Positions 44,929 through 54,654 are shown, numbered from the stretch's first letter. The stretch: 64,000 bases of DNA from Saccharicrinis sp963677245 (GCA_963677245.1 OY781921.1:1984001-2048000); one strand, 5' to 3'. Numbers and translations: made by a program. Notes: generated from the letters alone by a model not told the origin.

Positions 44929-45621
44929 CTAAATTTTCACAATTCTATCAAAAGACTTTTCTTTTGCTTCTTTTAGAAATTTATAATAATAAGCACCACG
45001 CCTGGACTCTGTTGTATTCTTTTCATCCAGTCGCTGAAGAACGTTTAAAGATAAAACTTTTTTCCTAAAATTACCGGTATCCAGTTCCTTTTGAAACATC
45101 GCTTCATATAACTTTCTTAATTGCAACAAGGTAAACTGATCAGGCAGTAACTCACTGCCAACCAATTCCATACCTGCTTTATTCTGCAACTTTTCCAAGG
45201 CTTTATTAATCATATCCTGATGGTCAAAAACCAATGCTGGCAGCGACTTTAAAGACCACCAATGCGCACCATTTTCTTTTACCTTATCAGAATTATGCTG
45301 ATCTATCCTTATTAAAGCATAATATGCAATACTAATTACACGATCTTCGATATCCCTTCTGGGTTCTGAGAACACCTCTACCTGTTCCAGGAAAATATCC
45401 TCTAAACCGGTAATCTTCTTTAAGATACGTCTTGCCGAAGCATCAGACGATTCTTGTTCTCCAACAAATCCTCCCATCAGTGACCATTTCCCTTTAGCTG
45501 GTTCAAAACCGCGGTGATAAAGCAATACTTTTAAATCACCATCTTCATAACCAAAGATCACACAGTCAACAGCCACAAAATACCTGGAGTACTTGTTGTA
45601 TTTATCTCCCATGATCATCAT
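44929..45621 (-). CDS. araR: AraR-type NUDIX/wHTH transcriptional regulator
   Basis: The 230-residue protein has an N-terminal NUDIX domain (YFVAVDCVIFGYEDGDLKVLLYHRG, then GGFVGEQESSDASARRILKKITGLED) and a C-terminal winged-helix domain (FTLLQLRKLYEAMFQKELDTGNFRKKVLSLNVLQRLDEKN). The NUDIX box has lost the catalytic glutamates (RRILKKITG in place of RExxEExG), as in the NrtR-like AraR regulators of Bacteroidota that bind L-arabinose. It probably represses the ara operon without arabinose. Its own promoter holds one of the two operator palindromes, pointing to autoregulation. The start is uncertain: 45621, 45618 and 45612 (MGDKYN) are possible, and the -7 box lies so close that 45612 is favoured. 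Confidence 0.93.
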   Translation of the reverse strand: MMIMGDKYNKYSRYFVAVDCVIFGYEDGDLKVLLYHRGFEPAKGKWSLMGGFVGEQESSDASARRILKKITGLEDIFLEQVEVFSEPRRDIEDRVISIAYYALIRIDQHNSDKVKENGAHWWSLKSLPALVFDHQDMINKALEKLQNKAGMELVGSELLPDQFTLLQLRKLYEAMFQKELDTGNFRKKVLSLNVLQRLDEKNTTESRRGAYYYKFLKEAKEKSFDRIVKI

Positions 45622-45629
45622 ATCCGCAG

Positions 45630-45659
45630 CAAATATATTAATAGTAAATTATACTATTA
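45630..45659 (-). promoter_or_regulatory. araR promoter with embedded AraR operator
   Basis: A -7 box TATATTTG (minus strand, 45637-45630) matches TAnnTTTG. Immediately upstream, TAATAGTA-AATTA-TACTATTA (45639-45659) is a perfect 8-bp inverted repeat with a 5-nt spacer that fills the -33/-7 interval. Occupancy would block the polymerase, consistent with autorepression. The -33 tetramer is poor. Confidence 0.75.
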
Positions 45660-45759
45660 TAAAAATCACGAACTTTTTTTTTATTTTTTTTCACATTTTT
45701 TTTAGAACTAAACACTTCTAAATTGGTTTTACTTGATTGAATTTTTTATATCTAAAATG

Positions 45760-45799
45760 AAAAAAGGCGCCTGAAACAATAGTTTCAGGCGCCTTTTTT
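45760..45799. terminator. strong terminator of the DUF5107-TPR gene
   Basis: A 17-bp perfect stem (AAAAAGGCGCCTGAAAC at 45761-45777 with its complement at 45782-45798) has a 4-nt loop and T-runs on both sides. It lies 78 nt past the stop at 45877 and separates this gene from araR. It could work in both directions. Confidence 0.92.
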
Positions 45800-45876
45800 A
45801 CTTAATTCCAATATTTCTATTTCATCATTATTAATAATGATTATAAATATCAAATGTTATAAATTGAAAAATAGTT

Positions 45877-48800
45877 TCAACACAATTTTACATTTACTAA
45901 TGCTCCGATATGATAACTATCCTTTTCTAAAACTTTATCAAACTCAGCTTTTGCTTTTTTACTGTTCATTAATCCCAAATGACCTAAAGCCATCAGATAA
46001 TGACAATGCTGTTCATGACGCTCTTGCAAATCTTCTTCAAAGATCAATAAGTCAGGTAATGATACTGCAAAGTAATCCATCTTAAATGGAACAAACAGTT
46101 GCTTTTCGCCATACTTCACCAACTTATTAAAACGACTACGAGCCTCATCTTCGCGACCTAGTTGAATTAGAGCCAAACCTTGGTAGAAAATTTTATCCGG
46201 TTGCTGATCGTTATAATACATAGCAGCTGTTGGCTCAGACAAACCAATTGCAGCCTGCTCCCATGCTTGCTTTGCTTTTTCAGTTTCTCCCATACCTTGG
46301 TAAGCACAACCCAACCAGTAATTGATATCATTTTCCTGCGCTCCAAACAATTTACCTTCACCTAAATTATGAGGATACTCAAAACAAGCCACCAAATGAT
46401 CGACTGCCTCTTGATAGCTTTTAACAGCAATGGCTTTTTTAGCTAACTCAATATGACTATACAAATATTGTCCGGTTACTTTTCCTTCACCACCTTCCCA
46501 AGGGTGAAACTGACGCTTCATTATCAAATCAAGGGCTTTTGCCTCTTCACCTTTTAAATTATAAAGAGTTGCTCTTTCAAGATAAAGGTCATCTCTGAAA
46601 TCCACTTCTTTAGGGTGTTTTTCTAATACAGCCAAACGCTCATCCACTGAAAGTCCTAGTTTCTTATACAACTGATCTAACTCCATCAAGACTCGGGAAT
46701 CGGTGGTATCCAATTCAAAGGCTTTCTCCAAAGACTCTCTTGCTGCTTGAGAATCGTTTTGTTTATTGTAATAAGCTAATGCCAGATTACGATGAACAGT
46801 AGGATAAGTATCGTCCAAGGCTCTTGATTTTTCCCAACACTCTGTTGCTTCTTCGTATTGACGAGAACCATACCAGAAATTACCCATATAATGCCAAGCT
46901 TTTGAGTCATCAGGATTTACTTCTACAGCTTTTTGTAGTACCAATAACTCTTCCAGCTTATTTGGGAAACAATAATCAGGCGATAGCTGAGCAGCTTCAA
47001 CAAATACCGCCTTTGAAGCAGAATCGTCTCCTGTTTGAGCTAAATAATAGCCTTTGAAATACATGGCCATTGGATACAATTCGGTCTTACCATCAGTATG
47101 CAGTGAGATAAAATCAATTGCCTCTTTGTAGAATCCGGCTTGAGCATAATCCAATGAGAACTCAATATAGTTGTGCACATAATCGCGCATTAACTCTTTC
47201 ATGTGAGTCAAGACAGTTTCATCGCCTGTAATAATGTATTTTTCATACAAAGCACCAAAGTTGAAACGATCCATCTCCAACGACTCTTCAATCAGCTTAA
47301 GAGCAGCATTGTTTTGTCCGGCATCGCGCAATAACATTATTTTCAAATGACGCGCTTTCTGGTTCAACCAATTTCGCCATAAGGAACGATCAACCAACTC
47401 CAATGCTTTTTCTCTGTTACCAAGAATGGAGTCGATCTGAGCTGTCTGGAAGAATCCACTATCCTGCCAAGCTCCGTTCCATGTTGACTTAAAGAACGAA
47501 CCATAAGCCTCTTCCAATTTACCTTGCATGCGCAAACAGAAACCTAAATTATACAAAGGTTCTCCATCGTATGGATTTGGGTTACGTTCAGTTAATGTCT
47601 CTATGGCAGTTCTGAAATAAGGTTCAGCCTTAGCAAACTGACCTTTTTTCATTAGCCACAATCCCATGGCATTGTTGTTACGAACATCACCTGGCTCACG
47701 CATAAGCGCTTCCAGGTAATAATCAGTCGGATTGTAAGTGGCATGACGATATTGCTCTAAATGCAATCCTCGCAAATATAATTGCTCTACTGAATGAATA
47801 TCTGCCGGATCTTTAGCTGCTTTAGCAGGATCAGGAATTGGCTTCAACTCTTCAGGTTCTGTTTGCCAGTCAACCAATACTTTTCCTTCTTTGCTTACAA
47901 TAGAAATATAGCAGTCTTCAAGATTAATCTCCTTATTAATAATCTCACTTAAACTCATTTCAGGAGAGAAATCAACAACTCTTTCAAAAATGGTGTTGCC
48001 TTCACTTTTAACAGTAACAGTTGCTCCCGGATACTCACCTGTTGTATAGGCTTTAAATCTGAAACCAGTTCCTTCTGTTTCAAGGTTGATCATAGCCTCT
48101 TTAGTCGCATTCTTTACCACACCTAAATCGCGATAAGGCATAAAATACTGCTTAAAACTCTTCTCTTCGTATGGCTGTAACCATGTAAAATCCGGTTGAT
48201 TATCGGTATAAACACCACACATCAACTCAATATACGGTCCATCCTCATCCGTCAGGTTGCGATCCCATGCCTGTCCAAAATCTCCGTTACCCCAAGTCCA
48301 CTGTTTTTTACCTGGTGATTGATGATGATCGGCCACGTGTAATAATCCTCCTTGCGAATCATTTTCAAAACCACCCACAAAATTATATTTGGATGTGATG
48401 GCCATATAACTGGTTGGCACAGGAATATTCTTATAACGCGAAATATCTACACCTGCAGAATAATCCACTTTATAATACTCGCCTGTTGCAATCGGGAAGC
48501 TGGATACATCACGCTTACCGTGATCAAATACTGCGTTTACATCCGGTGGAAATACAGATTGATAATCGTCATTCACTTTAACTGCAGGGTTAGCCCACCA
48601 CAGGAACGTTTGCGGATGCGGTGTACGGTTATATAATTTAACCTTAATCTCCATGTATGCCTTGTCAGGATACAATGTAAAACCTGCCATACCTTTAGTA
48701 CGGAACATACGCTCCAATTCGCTACACCAAACAGTAATACTACCGTCTTCATTCTCTTCAATCATCGAATCCACAGGATCATAGGTTGAAGGACGGTGGT

Positions 48801-49161
48801 GCTGAGGCCAATTAAACTCAATACCTCCTGAGATCCAAGGACCTGTCAATCCTACTAAAGCAGGTTTTATCACGTTGTTGTAATATACAAAATGACGTTG
48901 CTTCACTTTATCGTAAGCCATTTGCACACGACCTCCCAATTCCGGCAGAATCATAATCTTGATGTATTTATTTTCAAGATAGATGGCATTCCACTCTTTA
49001 TCGTGTTTCTCGTCTTCGATTTTTTCAATCACAGGATGCGGATATACCACTCCACTACTTCCCTGGTAAACTCTTTTTTCAAGGAAAATAGGATTCTTCT
49101 CAGGCTTGCCGATTCCATAAGTAGGAATCACAACCTTCTCACGCCATGCTTTTACTTCCAT
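45877..49161 (-). CDS. DUF5107 domain protein with TPR repeats
   Basis: The 1094-residue protein has an N-terminal DUF5107 domain (about residues 10-350): NKYIKIMILPELGGRVQMAYDK, WISGGIEFNWPQHHRPSTYDPV and TFLWWANPAVKVNDDYQSVFPP. This resembles the galactose-mutarotase-like beta-sandwich of carbohydrate-active proteins, although no enzymatic role is established. The rest (about 450-1090) is a run of tetratricopeptide repeats, including EAYGSFFKSTWNGAWQ and AWHYMGNFWYGSRQYEEATECWEKS. There is no signal peptide, so it is likely cytosolic. It sits between araR and the GH2/MFS genes, with its own terminator. It likely senses or processes carbohydrates; this is inference from the fold and the setting. 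Confidence 0.85.
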   Translation of the reverse strand: MEVKAWREKVVIPTYGIGKPEKNPIFLEKRVYQGSSGVVYPHPVIEKIEDEKHDKEWNAIYLENKYIKIMILPELGGRVQMAYDKVKQRHFVYYNNVIKPALVGLTGPWISGGIEFNWPQHHRPSTYDPVDSMIEENEDGSITVWCSELERMFRTKGMAGFTLYPDKAYMEIKVKLYNRTPHPQTFLWWANPAVKVNDDYQSVFPPDVNAVFDHGKRDVSSFPIATGEYYKVDYSAGVDISRYKNIPVPTSYMAITSKYNFVGGFENDSQGGLLHVADHHQSPGKKQWTWGNGDFGQAWDRNLTDEDGPYIELMCGVYTDNQPDFTWLQPYEEKSFKQYFMPYRDLGVVKNATKEAMINLETEGTGFRFKAYTTGEYPGATVTVKSEGNTIFERVVDFSPEMSLSEIINKEINLEDCYISIVSKEGKVLVDWQTEPEELKPIPDPAKAAKDPADIHSVEQLYLRGLHLEQYRHATYNPTDYYLEALMREPGDVRNNNAMGLWLMKKGQFAKAEPYFRTAIETLTERNPNPYDGEPLYNLGFCLRMQGKLEEAYGSFFKSTWNGAWQDSGFFQTAQIDSILGNREKALELVDRSLWRNWLNQKARHLKIMLLRDAGQNNAALKLIEESLEMDRFNFGALYEKYIITGDETVLTHMKELMRDYVHNYIEFSLDYAQAGFYKEAIDFISLHTDGKTELYPMAMYFKGYYLAQTGDDSASKAVFVEAAQLSPDYCFPNKLEELLVLQKAVEVNPDDSKAWHYMGNFWYGSRQYEEATECWEKSRALDDTYPTVHRNLALAYYNKQNDSQAARESLEKAFELDTTDSRVLMELDQLYKKLGLSVDERLAVLEKHPKEVDFRDDLYLERATLYNLKGEEAKALDLIMKRQFHPWEGGEGKVTGQYLYSHIELAKKAIAVKSYQEAVDHLVACFEYPHNLGEGKLFGAQENDINYWLGCAYQGMGETEKAKQAWEQAAIGLSEPTAAMYYNDQQPDKIFYQGLALIQLGREDEARSRFNKLVKYGEKQLFVPFKMDYFAVSLPDLLIFEEDLQERHEQHCHYLMALGHLGLMNSKKAKAEFDKVLEKDSYHIGALVNVKLC

Positions 49162-49339
49162 AACGAATTATTATTTTTTTTGCTTTTTTTCAATAAACAT
49201 CAACACATTTCGGCCTCCAATGTATTGTATAGCAGTACAGACCAGACAAATAAAAATTGTCCGATAATCACTTACAGGTTATTATTTTAGAGCATAATCC
49301 TTATAAATTTAAAGACCTGCTATTTTATCAAGAACTTAT

Positions 49340-52180
49340 CTATGGTGTTGCATTTACATAAGAGTTCCACACTTCACGCTCTTTCTCCTCAAATAACTCA
49401 TTAATCACCTTCTGATCAACTTCGGATTCCGGATTAAATTTATCTGAGTTCATATATTGCATGATACTCTTCTTTAACTGACGAGCCACCAGCCTGTTAT
49501 CAAGACCTTTAGTCAAATCGATACTACAAACCATTAACTTTCCTTTTCCAACTCGAGCTTCAAAAAGCATTGCTAATCTGCGATTTAAAAACCAGGTATC
49601 AATTGGCTGAACAATAGGTCTAAACTTTGGATCAAAATTCTCAAGATTCATACTTTGCTGACGATTAGCAATCTCCCACCATTGCAGATCGCTATAATAA
49701 TCTGTTGGAAAATCTTTAAATACAGGATGCTCATTCTGAATGTAAACACCTGTAGTATGTGGTGGTCGCATTCTAAACCAAGATGTATTCCAAAAAGCTG
49801 GTACCAGATATTGTACTACATCTTTACCATTTTCAACCTTGCCAGCTGCCAATAAAAGAACAGATTTGCCATCTGCTAAGGCTTTTTCAACTGATTTATC
49901 AATTTCATTTACAACAAGAACATCCCCAACCTTAAATTCATCATTATCGGATGGATACACCCAAATATTCCAACTATTCAGATACTCTCCAACATTTACT
50001 GAAAGAGTATATTTTCCTGCTTTCGATACAAAATCTAACGGTAAAGATATAACACCAACCTCATTATTATGCCCGATTGCAATTTTTTCAGGAGTAAACA
50101 TTCCCTCGTTTGCCACTACCGAATCCCGGATCAATTTCCATGATACTGATTTTCCAATCATTTCCTCACCACTGAAATTGGCAATTTCAATATCTGCTTT
50201 TAATGTATCCTTCGATTCAAATGTGAACTTTGGCAAACGAACCAATGGCACAACTCTGTTGCAAAAAGCCTTAAACTCTTCGGCAGAAATATACCCTTTC
50301 TCATCCCAGAAAGCATCCAACACTCCAACCAAAGCAGTTCCTTGACCTGAGAAATCATTTAAACTCAACAATTGAAATCCTGTCAAATTTTCAGTTCTTA
50401 ATGTAGCTTCTATCTCCTGCTTATAACATGAAGCCTGTAATTTCCCGGAAGCCATCAAAAACTTTTCGGACATATCGACCATACCATTGTCAGCCAAATT
50501 CTCCTGAAACAACTCAAAATTTTTAGCTTTTAATGATCCCGTATATTTGTCTATCTCTTTAAAATTAGGAAAAACACACCACTGCCCCATTTCGAAAGTT
50601 ACATAAGGTTTATCCTGATTTTCTGTTTTATGGTTGTAATCAAACATGGATTCAGGCTGCTTGTCTTTCCATTCCAATCCACGAGGACGTGCACGACACA
50701 AATACTCACTATGAGGAATAATATGCCAGCTTCCGCCAGTAGAAGCACCAGTAAAAATACGCTGCGGATCATATGCCTTAAAATGATCGACCCAGTTATT
50801 CAGGTAATCCACATATTTTCCCGACGGCTCATTTCCATAGGCCATCATACAAAAGGAAGGATGATTTCCATATGTATCGATAATACGTTTAGTTTCCTCC
50901 ATCAAATAAGCATCAATTGGCTTTCCATACCCAAGAGAGGCTGAGTACTTAGCCCAGCTTGGACCTTCCACCTGCAAATATATCCCTGCTTTATCGGCAG
51001 CAATAAAAGCAGCTTCCGGTGGACAATATGAGTGAAAACGAACATGATTCAAACCAAATGATTTACAAACATTGTAAATACGAGCCCACTCTTGCTCTGC
51101 TGTTGGAGGATACCCTGTTAAAGGAAATACACAACAATCCGTGGTTCCTCTTAAAAAGGTTTGCGTTCCATTTATTTCGAAATGCTTATCTACGATAGTA
51201 AACTCACGCATACCAAACACTTCTTTCTTAACATCGGCGAGTTTTTCCTGACTTTTAACTCCTACCGTTAACTCATAAAAATCAGGAGAAAACTCACTCC
51301 ATGTTTTAAAATCATCGCCCATTGGTATAGAAAAAACCAGCGAATCACTTTCCTGTTCCCATACTTTAACGACACTTCCAATATCGTGATGATGATTATA
51401 ACCTTTTATACTAAAATCCAGTTGCCCCTTTGATATAAGCGATGATAATTTAACCATTACCTCAATCGATTTATTCGCTAAATCAGGTGTAACTTTAATC
51501 TGTTTTATACTAAGCTTATTTTTGGTTTCCAGATATATTTCACCAACTACTCCATTCCAGTTTCCTTGTGTATGATCTGAAATACTGTGAGAATTAATTC
51601 CTGGATCAACATCACGGATGGCATTATCAATTTTAAGTGTCAGTTTATGTTTTCCGACAGTCGCCATTTCTCCAGGAATTACGAACTGATGTGGCACCGA
51701 CAGACTGTTATCTGAACCAATTTTAATGGTATCAAACCAAATTGTAGTTTGCCAGTGAGGACGCTCCAGATTCAGAACTACATCTTTTCCAATCCATGCA
51801 GCTGGAATCTCAATTTCTTTTTGATACCAGGCCATCCCTACGTAATGCTTCACCGGAGTCAGCCAAAATGGGAATTTCATATCTCCTTCCTGTCGATACT
51901 TTGCTAATTCCGGATTAAAATACCAGGAACTATCATAAATACTTCCAGTCCATTCTGTATGCAAATCAGGCTCTTCTCCTATTTCGTAATCCCTCAATGC
52001 TCCCGGCAATTGAATTTGTTCTATAAATCCATCCTGGAACCACTTTTCCTTCTCTCCTAGCTCCAGACTATCCAAACGATAATACCAATTTCCTGATAAG
52101 TTAATTTCCTTAAGGTCCTTCTTGTTACAAGCAGCAAAAAGAAATGCAAAAATTGCTATGAATGCAATGTAAATTCTCAT
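49340..52180 (-). CDS. glycoside hydrolase family 2 lipoprotein
   Basis: Starting at 52180 gives a lipoprotein signal (MRIYIAFIAIFAFLFAAC, Cys18); the earlier Met at 52198 adds six residues. GH2 domains are visible: sugar-binding beta-sandwich (about 25-215), Ig-like (about 220-325), and TIM barrel from about 330. Likely catalytic residues are E451 in MMAYGNEPSG (acid/base) and E530 in KPYVTFEMGQW (nucleophile). The C-terminal 350 residues contain further beta domains. GH2 enzymes cleave beta-galactosides, beta-glucuronides, beta-mannosides or others; the substrate is not determined. It is encoded 18 nt after the sugar transporter and probably acts in the periplasm or on the surface before the transporter. 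Confidence 0.88.
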   Translation of the reverse strand: MRIYIAFIAIFAFLFAACNKKDLKEINLSGNWYYRLDSLELGEKEKWFQDGFIEQIQLPGALRDYEIGEEPDLHTEWTGSIYDSSWYFNPELAKYRQEGDMKFPFWLTPVKHYVGMAWYQKEIEIPAAWIGKDVVLNLERPHWQTTIWFDTIKIGSDNSLSVPHQFVIPGEMATVGKHKLTLKIDNAIRDVDPGINSHSISDHTQGNWNGVVGEIYLETKNKLSIKQIKVTPDLANKSIEVMVKLSSLISKGQLDFSIKGYNHHHDIGSVVKVWEQESDSLVFSIPMGDDFKTWSEFSPDFYELTVGVKSQEKLADVKKEVFGMREFTIVDKHFEINGTQTFLRGTTDCCVFPLTGYPPTAEQEWARIYNVCKSFGLNHVRFHSYCPPEAAFIAADKAGIYLQVEGPSWAKYSASLGYGKPIDAYLMEETKRIIDTYGNHPSFCMMAYGNEPSGKYVDYLNNWVDHFKAYDPQRIFTGASTGGSWHIIPHSEYLCRARPRGLEWKDKQPESMFDYNHKTENQDKPYVTFEMGQWCVFPNFKEIDKYTGSLKAKNFELFQENLADNGMVDMSEKFLMASGKLQASCYKQEIEATLRTENLTGFQLLSLNDFSGQGTALVGVLDAFWDEKGYISAEEFKAFCNRVVPLVRLPKFTFESKDTLKADIEIANFSGEEMIGKSVSWKLIRDSVVANEGMFTPEKIAIGHNNEVGVISLPLDFVSKAGKYTLSVNVGEYLNSWNIWVYPSDNDEFKVGDVLVVNEIDKSVEKALADGKSVLLLAAGKVENGKDVVQYLVPAFWNTSWFRMRPPHTTGVYIQNEHPVFKDFPTDYYSDLQWWEIANRQQSMNLENFDPKFRPIVQPIDTWFLNRRLAMLFEARVGKGKLMVCSIDLTKGLDNRLVARQLKKSIMQYMNSDKFNPESEVDQKVINELFEEKEREVWNSYVNATP

Positions 52181-52198
52181 TTTAAACAATATCATCAT

Positions 52199-53587
52199 CT
52201 ATCTATTATAAAACTCTTCAATCTCTTCCAGTGATTTCCCTTTCGTTTCCGTTACTTTCTCATACACAAAAACAAATCCACCAATACAAATACCGGCATA
52301 CAACATAAATGTACCTCCAGCCTCAAGAATTTTATTTAGTAATGGGAAAGAATAAGTCAGTGCAAAGCAAGCTATCCATAACACAGTAGTTGCCAAAGCC
52401 ATAGCTGCGCCACGAATACTATTAGGAAAAATCTCAGACAATATCACCCAGGTAACTGGCGCTAAAGTCATGGCATAGGCTGCAATACCCATCACCACAA
52501 GAACCAACATAATCACACCTTGAATATTGAGCAAATAACAACTTCCTAATGCAATATAAATAATAGCCATAGCAGATGATCCAAACAACATTAATTTGCG
52601 TCGCCCAAGCTTATCAACTGTTTGCATAGCCAGGATTGTAAATACTAAATTCACTACGCCTGTAATAACAATATTAAAGAGCATATCTCCTACCGAGTAA
52701 CCAGCTGCAGAAAATACTTCTTCGGCATAATTGAATACGACATTGATACCACACCATTGCTGAAAAGCTGCCAGTACCATTCCGATTACAATCACCTTCT
52801 TATGCTTTGGAGAAAAAAGCTCTTTCCAGTTTACTTTTTTCGATTCTTGTTTTATTGTTGAATGAATATTTTCCTCTTCTTTCTGCGCATATTCATCTCC
52901 ACCAATTTTTGCTAAAATGGCTTTTGCTCCTTTTGCATCACCCGCTTTTACTAAATAGCGCGGACTTTCGGGAATAAAAAAGGCCAAAATAAAGAAGGCT
53001 GCCGCCGGTATCGTTTCGGCCCAAAACATAATTCGCCAACCAGTTTGACCATTCCATGAATTACGAATAACCATATCTGAGGCTCCTACCGGAATTTCCT
53101 CTGCAATCCATAAATTAACGATTTGTGCTGCCAGTATTCCTATAACAATAGTTAATTGATTGACAGCCACTAAGCGACCTCTTATTTCAGCAGGAGATAT
53201 TTCGGCTATATACATTGGAGATAAAGCAGAAGCCAAGCCAATACCAAATCCTCCGATTAAACGATACATGATAAATGGTGTAAGATGATCTGCTGCTCCT
53301 GTTCCAATTGCAGACAAGGTAAAAAAGGCTGCTGCCAGAATTAAGGGCTTTTTTCGCCCGTATCTATCCGAAAGAAAACCTGAAACCAAGGCTCCTAGCA
53401 AACACCCTATTAAAGCACTGCTCATTACCCAACCTTGTAAACCCGGCGAGTTAGTTATTTCGAAAAATCGCTCGTAAAAAGGTTTCGCGCCTCCAATAAC
53501 CACCCAATCGTAACCAAACAGTAATCCTCCCATGGCAGATACCATGGTGATGCCTAAAATAAATAATCGATTATAGTTCTTCTTCAC
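52199..53587 (-). CDS. MFS sugar porter (XylE/AraE-like)
   Basis: The 462-residue protein has twelve predicted membrane spans and sugar-porter family signatures: GFLSDRYGRKKPL (loop 2-3), YRLIGGFGIGLASALSPMYIAEISPAEIRGRLVAVNQL (TM4-5 loop), PESPRYLV in the central loop, LGRRKLMLFG and PVTWVILSEIFPNSIRGAAMA. These proteins import monosaccharides, usually with protons. The start is GTG, only about 15 nt downstream of a predicted transcription start. It directly precedes the GH2 gene, so this is a two-gene operon to import the sugar released by the GH2 enzyme. The likely regulator is the divergent AraC-type gene. Confidence 0.94.
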   Translation of the reverse strand: MKKNYNRLFILGITMVSAMGGLLFGYDWVVIGGAKPFYERFFEITNSPGLQGWVMSSALIGCLLGALVSGFLSDRYGRKKPLILAAAFFTLSAIGTGAADHLTPFIMYRLIGGFGIGLASALSPMYIAEISPAEIRGRLVAVNQLTIVIGILAAQIVNLWIAEEIPVGASDMVIRNSWNGQTGWRIMFWAETIPAAAFFILAFFIPESPRYLVKAGDAKGAKAILAKIGGDEYAQKEEENIHSTIKQESKKVNWKELFSPKHKKVIVIGMVLAAFQQWCGINVVFNYAEEVFSAAGYSVGDMLFNIVITGVVNLVFTILAMQTVDKLGRRKLMLFGSSAMAIIYIALGSCYLLNIQGVIMLVLVVMGIAAYAMTLAPVTWVILSEIFPNSIRGAAMALATTVLWIACFALTYSFPLLNKILEAGGTFMLYAGICIGGFVFVYEKVTETKGKSLEEIEEFYNR

Positions 53588-53606
53588 AATAATAAATTTG
53601 ATATAG

Positions 53607-53637
53607 CAAATGTAACAGAGCTACCTGTTTGAAACAA
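53607..53637 (-). promoter_or_regulatory. promoter of the MFS-GH2 operon
   Basis: Minus-strand TTG (53637-53635), 20-nt spacer, TACATTTG (53614-53607) matches the Bacteroidota -33/-7 pair (TTG, TAnnTTTG). The start codon (GTG at 53587) lies about 20 nt after the -7 box. Confidence 0.7.
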
Positions 53638-53712
53638 TGATTTATTTTTCCATTGCATGGACTATCTTATCACAAATAAAAAACAACGAACACAACCACA
53701 ACACAACAATAT

Positions 53713-53739
53713 AAAGGTTTTATACTAATACAAACCTTT
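53713..53739. promoter_or_regulatory. inverted repeat, candidate AraC-family operator
   Basis: AAAGGTTT (53713-53720) and AAACCTTT (53732-53739) are a perfect 8-bp inverted repeat with an 11-nt spacer. It lies between the divergent MFS and AraC-type genes and is therefore a candidate binding site, although AraC proteins often use direct repeats. Confidence 0.4.
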
Positions 53740-53758
53740 AAATCCTTTACAATTTACT

Positions 53759-53766
53759 TATATTTG
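53759..53766 (+). promoter_or_regulatory. -7 box of the AraC-type regulator gene
   Basis: TATATTTG matches TAnnTTTG and is followed by the ATG at 53782 after 15 nt. No convincing -33 element is seen, which may mean that an activator is needed. Confidence 0.45.
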
Positions 53767-53781
53767 CACAAATAATCATTT

Positions 53782-54654
53782 ATGAAACGACAAGAAGGTT
53801 TTCCCGGACAAATCAGCTATATCATTCCGGAATCAATTCAGGAATTAGTTCATCATAATCCGATGATATCCGACTTGTACTTAACTGACATTGGCTACTA
53901 CCCCAATGCACGCCACCATTTTAGAGAACGAACATCAGGCAGTTTACAAACCATACTAATTTACTGTACTGCCGGTAGAGGTAAAGTAAAAATTGGTAAA
54001 ACAGAACATGAACTTCCGGCAGATTCTTTTATCATTATCCCCAAAGGTAAATCTCATGCATACTATTCAGATGCAGACACTCCCTGGTCGATATACTGGA
54101 TTCATATCGAAGGAGAAAAAGCCTCCTTATATAATTCTTTAGCTGAAAAAAGTATTTCAATAGAACGAGGGAAAGATTCACGCATAAATTTCAGACTGGA
54201 GCTATTTGAAGAGATATTCAGAAACCTGGAAAGAGGATTTGGAACCGAAACCTTAGAATACATCAACCTTACCCTCAGATATCTTTTGGCCTCATTTACA
54301 CATGTTGAACATTTCCGTTTGGTTAACACAGAAATAGAAAAAGATCCGGTTACACAAAGCATTAATTACATGTTGGAAAACCTAAACCAATCTATTCGGC
54401 TGGAAGAGCTGGCTAAAGTGGTAAAACTTTCGGTTTCACATTTCTCAAGACTGTTTGTTTCTAAGACAAAACAATCACCCATTGATTATTTCAACCAATT
54501 AAAAATGCAACGCGCCTGTCGTTTACTTGACATTAGCACTCTTTCTATTACTGAAGTTGCAGAAGAACTGGGCTATGAGGACTCATTCTACTTCTCCCGT
54601 ATTTTTAAAAAAGTGATGGGAACTTCACCCAGCCAATTCAGAAAATCGATTTAA
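53782..54654 (+). CDS. AraC-family transcriptional regulator with cupin domain
   Basis: The 290-residue protein has an N-terminal AraC-type cupin (about 40-115; PNARHHFRERTSGSLQTILIYCTAGRGKVKIGK, then DSFIIIPKGKSHAYYSDADTPWSIYWIHIEG) and a C-terminal double helix-turn-helix (about 190-290; LEELAKVVKLSVSHFSRLFVSKTKQSPIDYFNQLKMQRACRLL and SITEVAEELGYEDSFYFSRIFKKVMGTSPSQFR). It probably binds a sugar and activates the divergently encoded MFS-GH2 operon. It is one of few plus-strand genes in the window. The ligand is unknown. Confidence 0.95.
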   Translation: MKRQEGFPGQISYIIPESIQELVHHNPMISDLYLTDIGYYPNARHHFRERTSGSLQTILIYCTAGRGKVKIGKTEHELPADSFIIIPKGKSHAYYSDADTPWSIYWIHIEGEKASLYNSLAEKSISIERGKDSRINFRLELFEEIFRNLERGFGTETLEYINLTLRYLLASFTHVEHFRLVNTEIEKDPVTQSINYMLENLNQSIRLEELAKVVKLSVSHFSRLFVSKTKQSPIDYFNQLKMQRACRLLDISTLSITEVAEELGYEDSFYFSRIFKKVMGTSPSQFRKSI

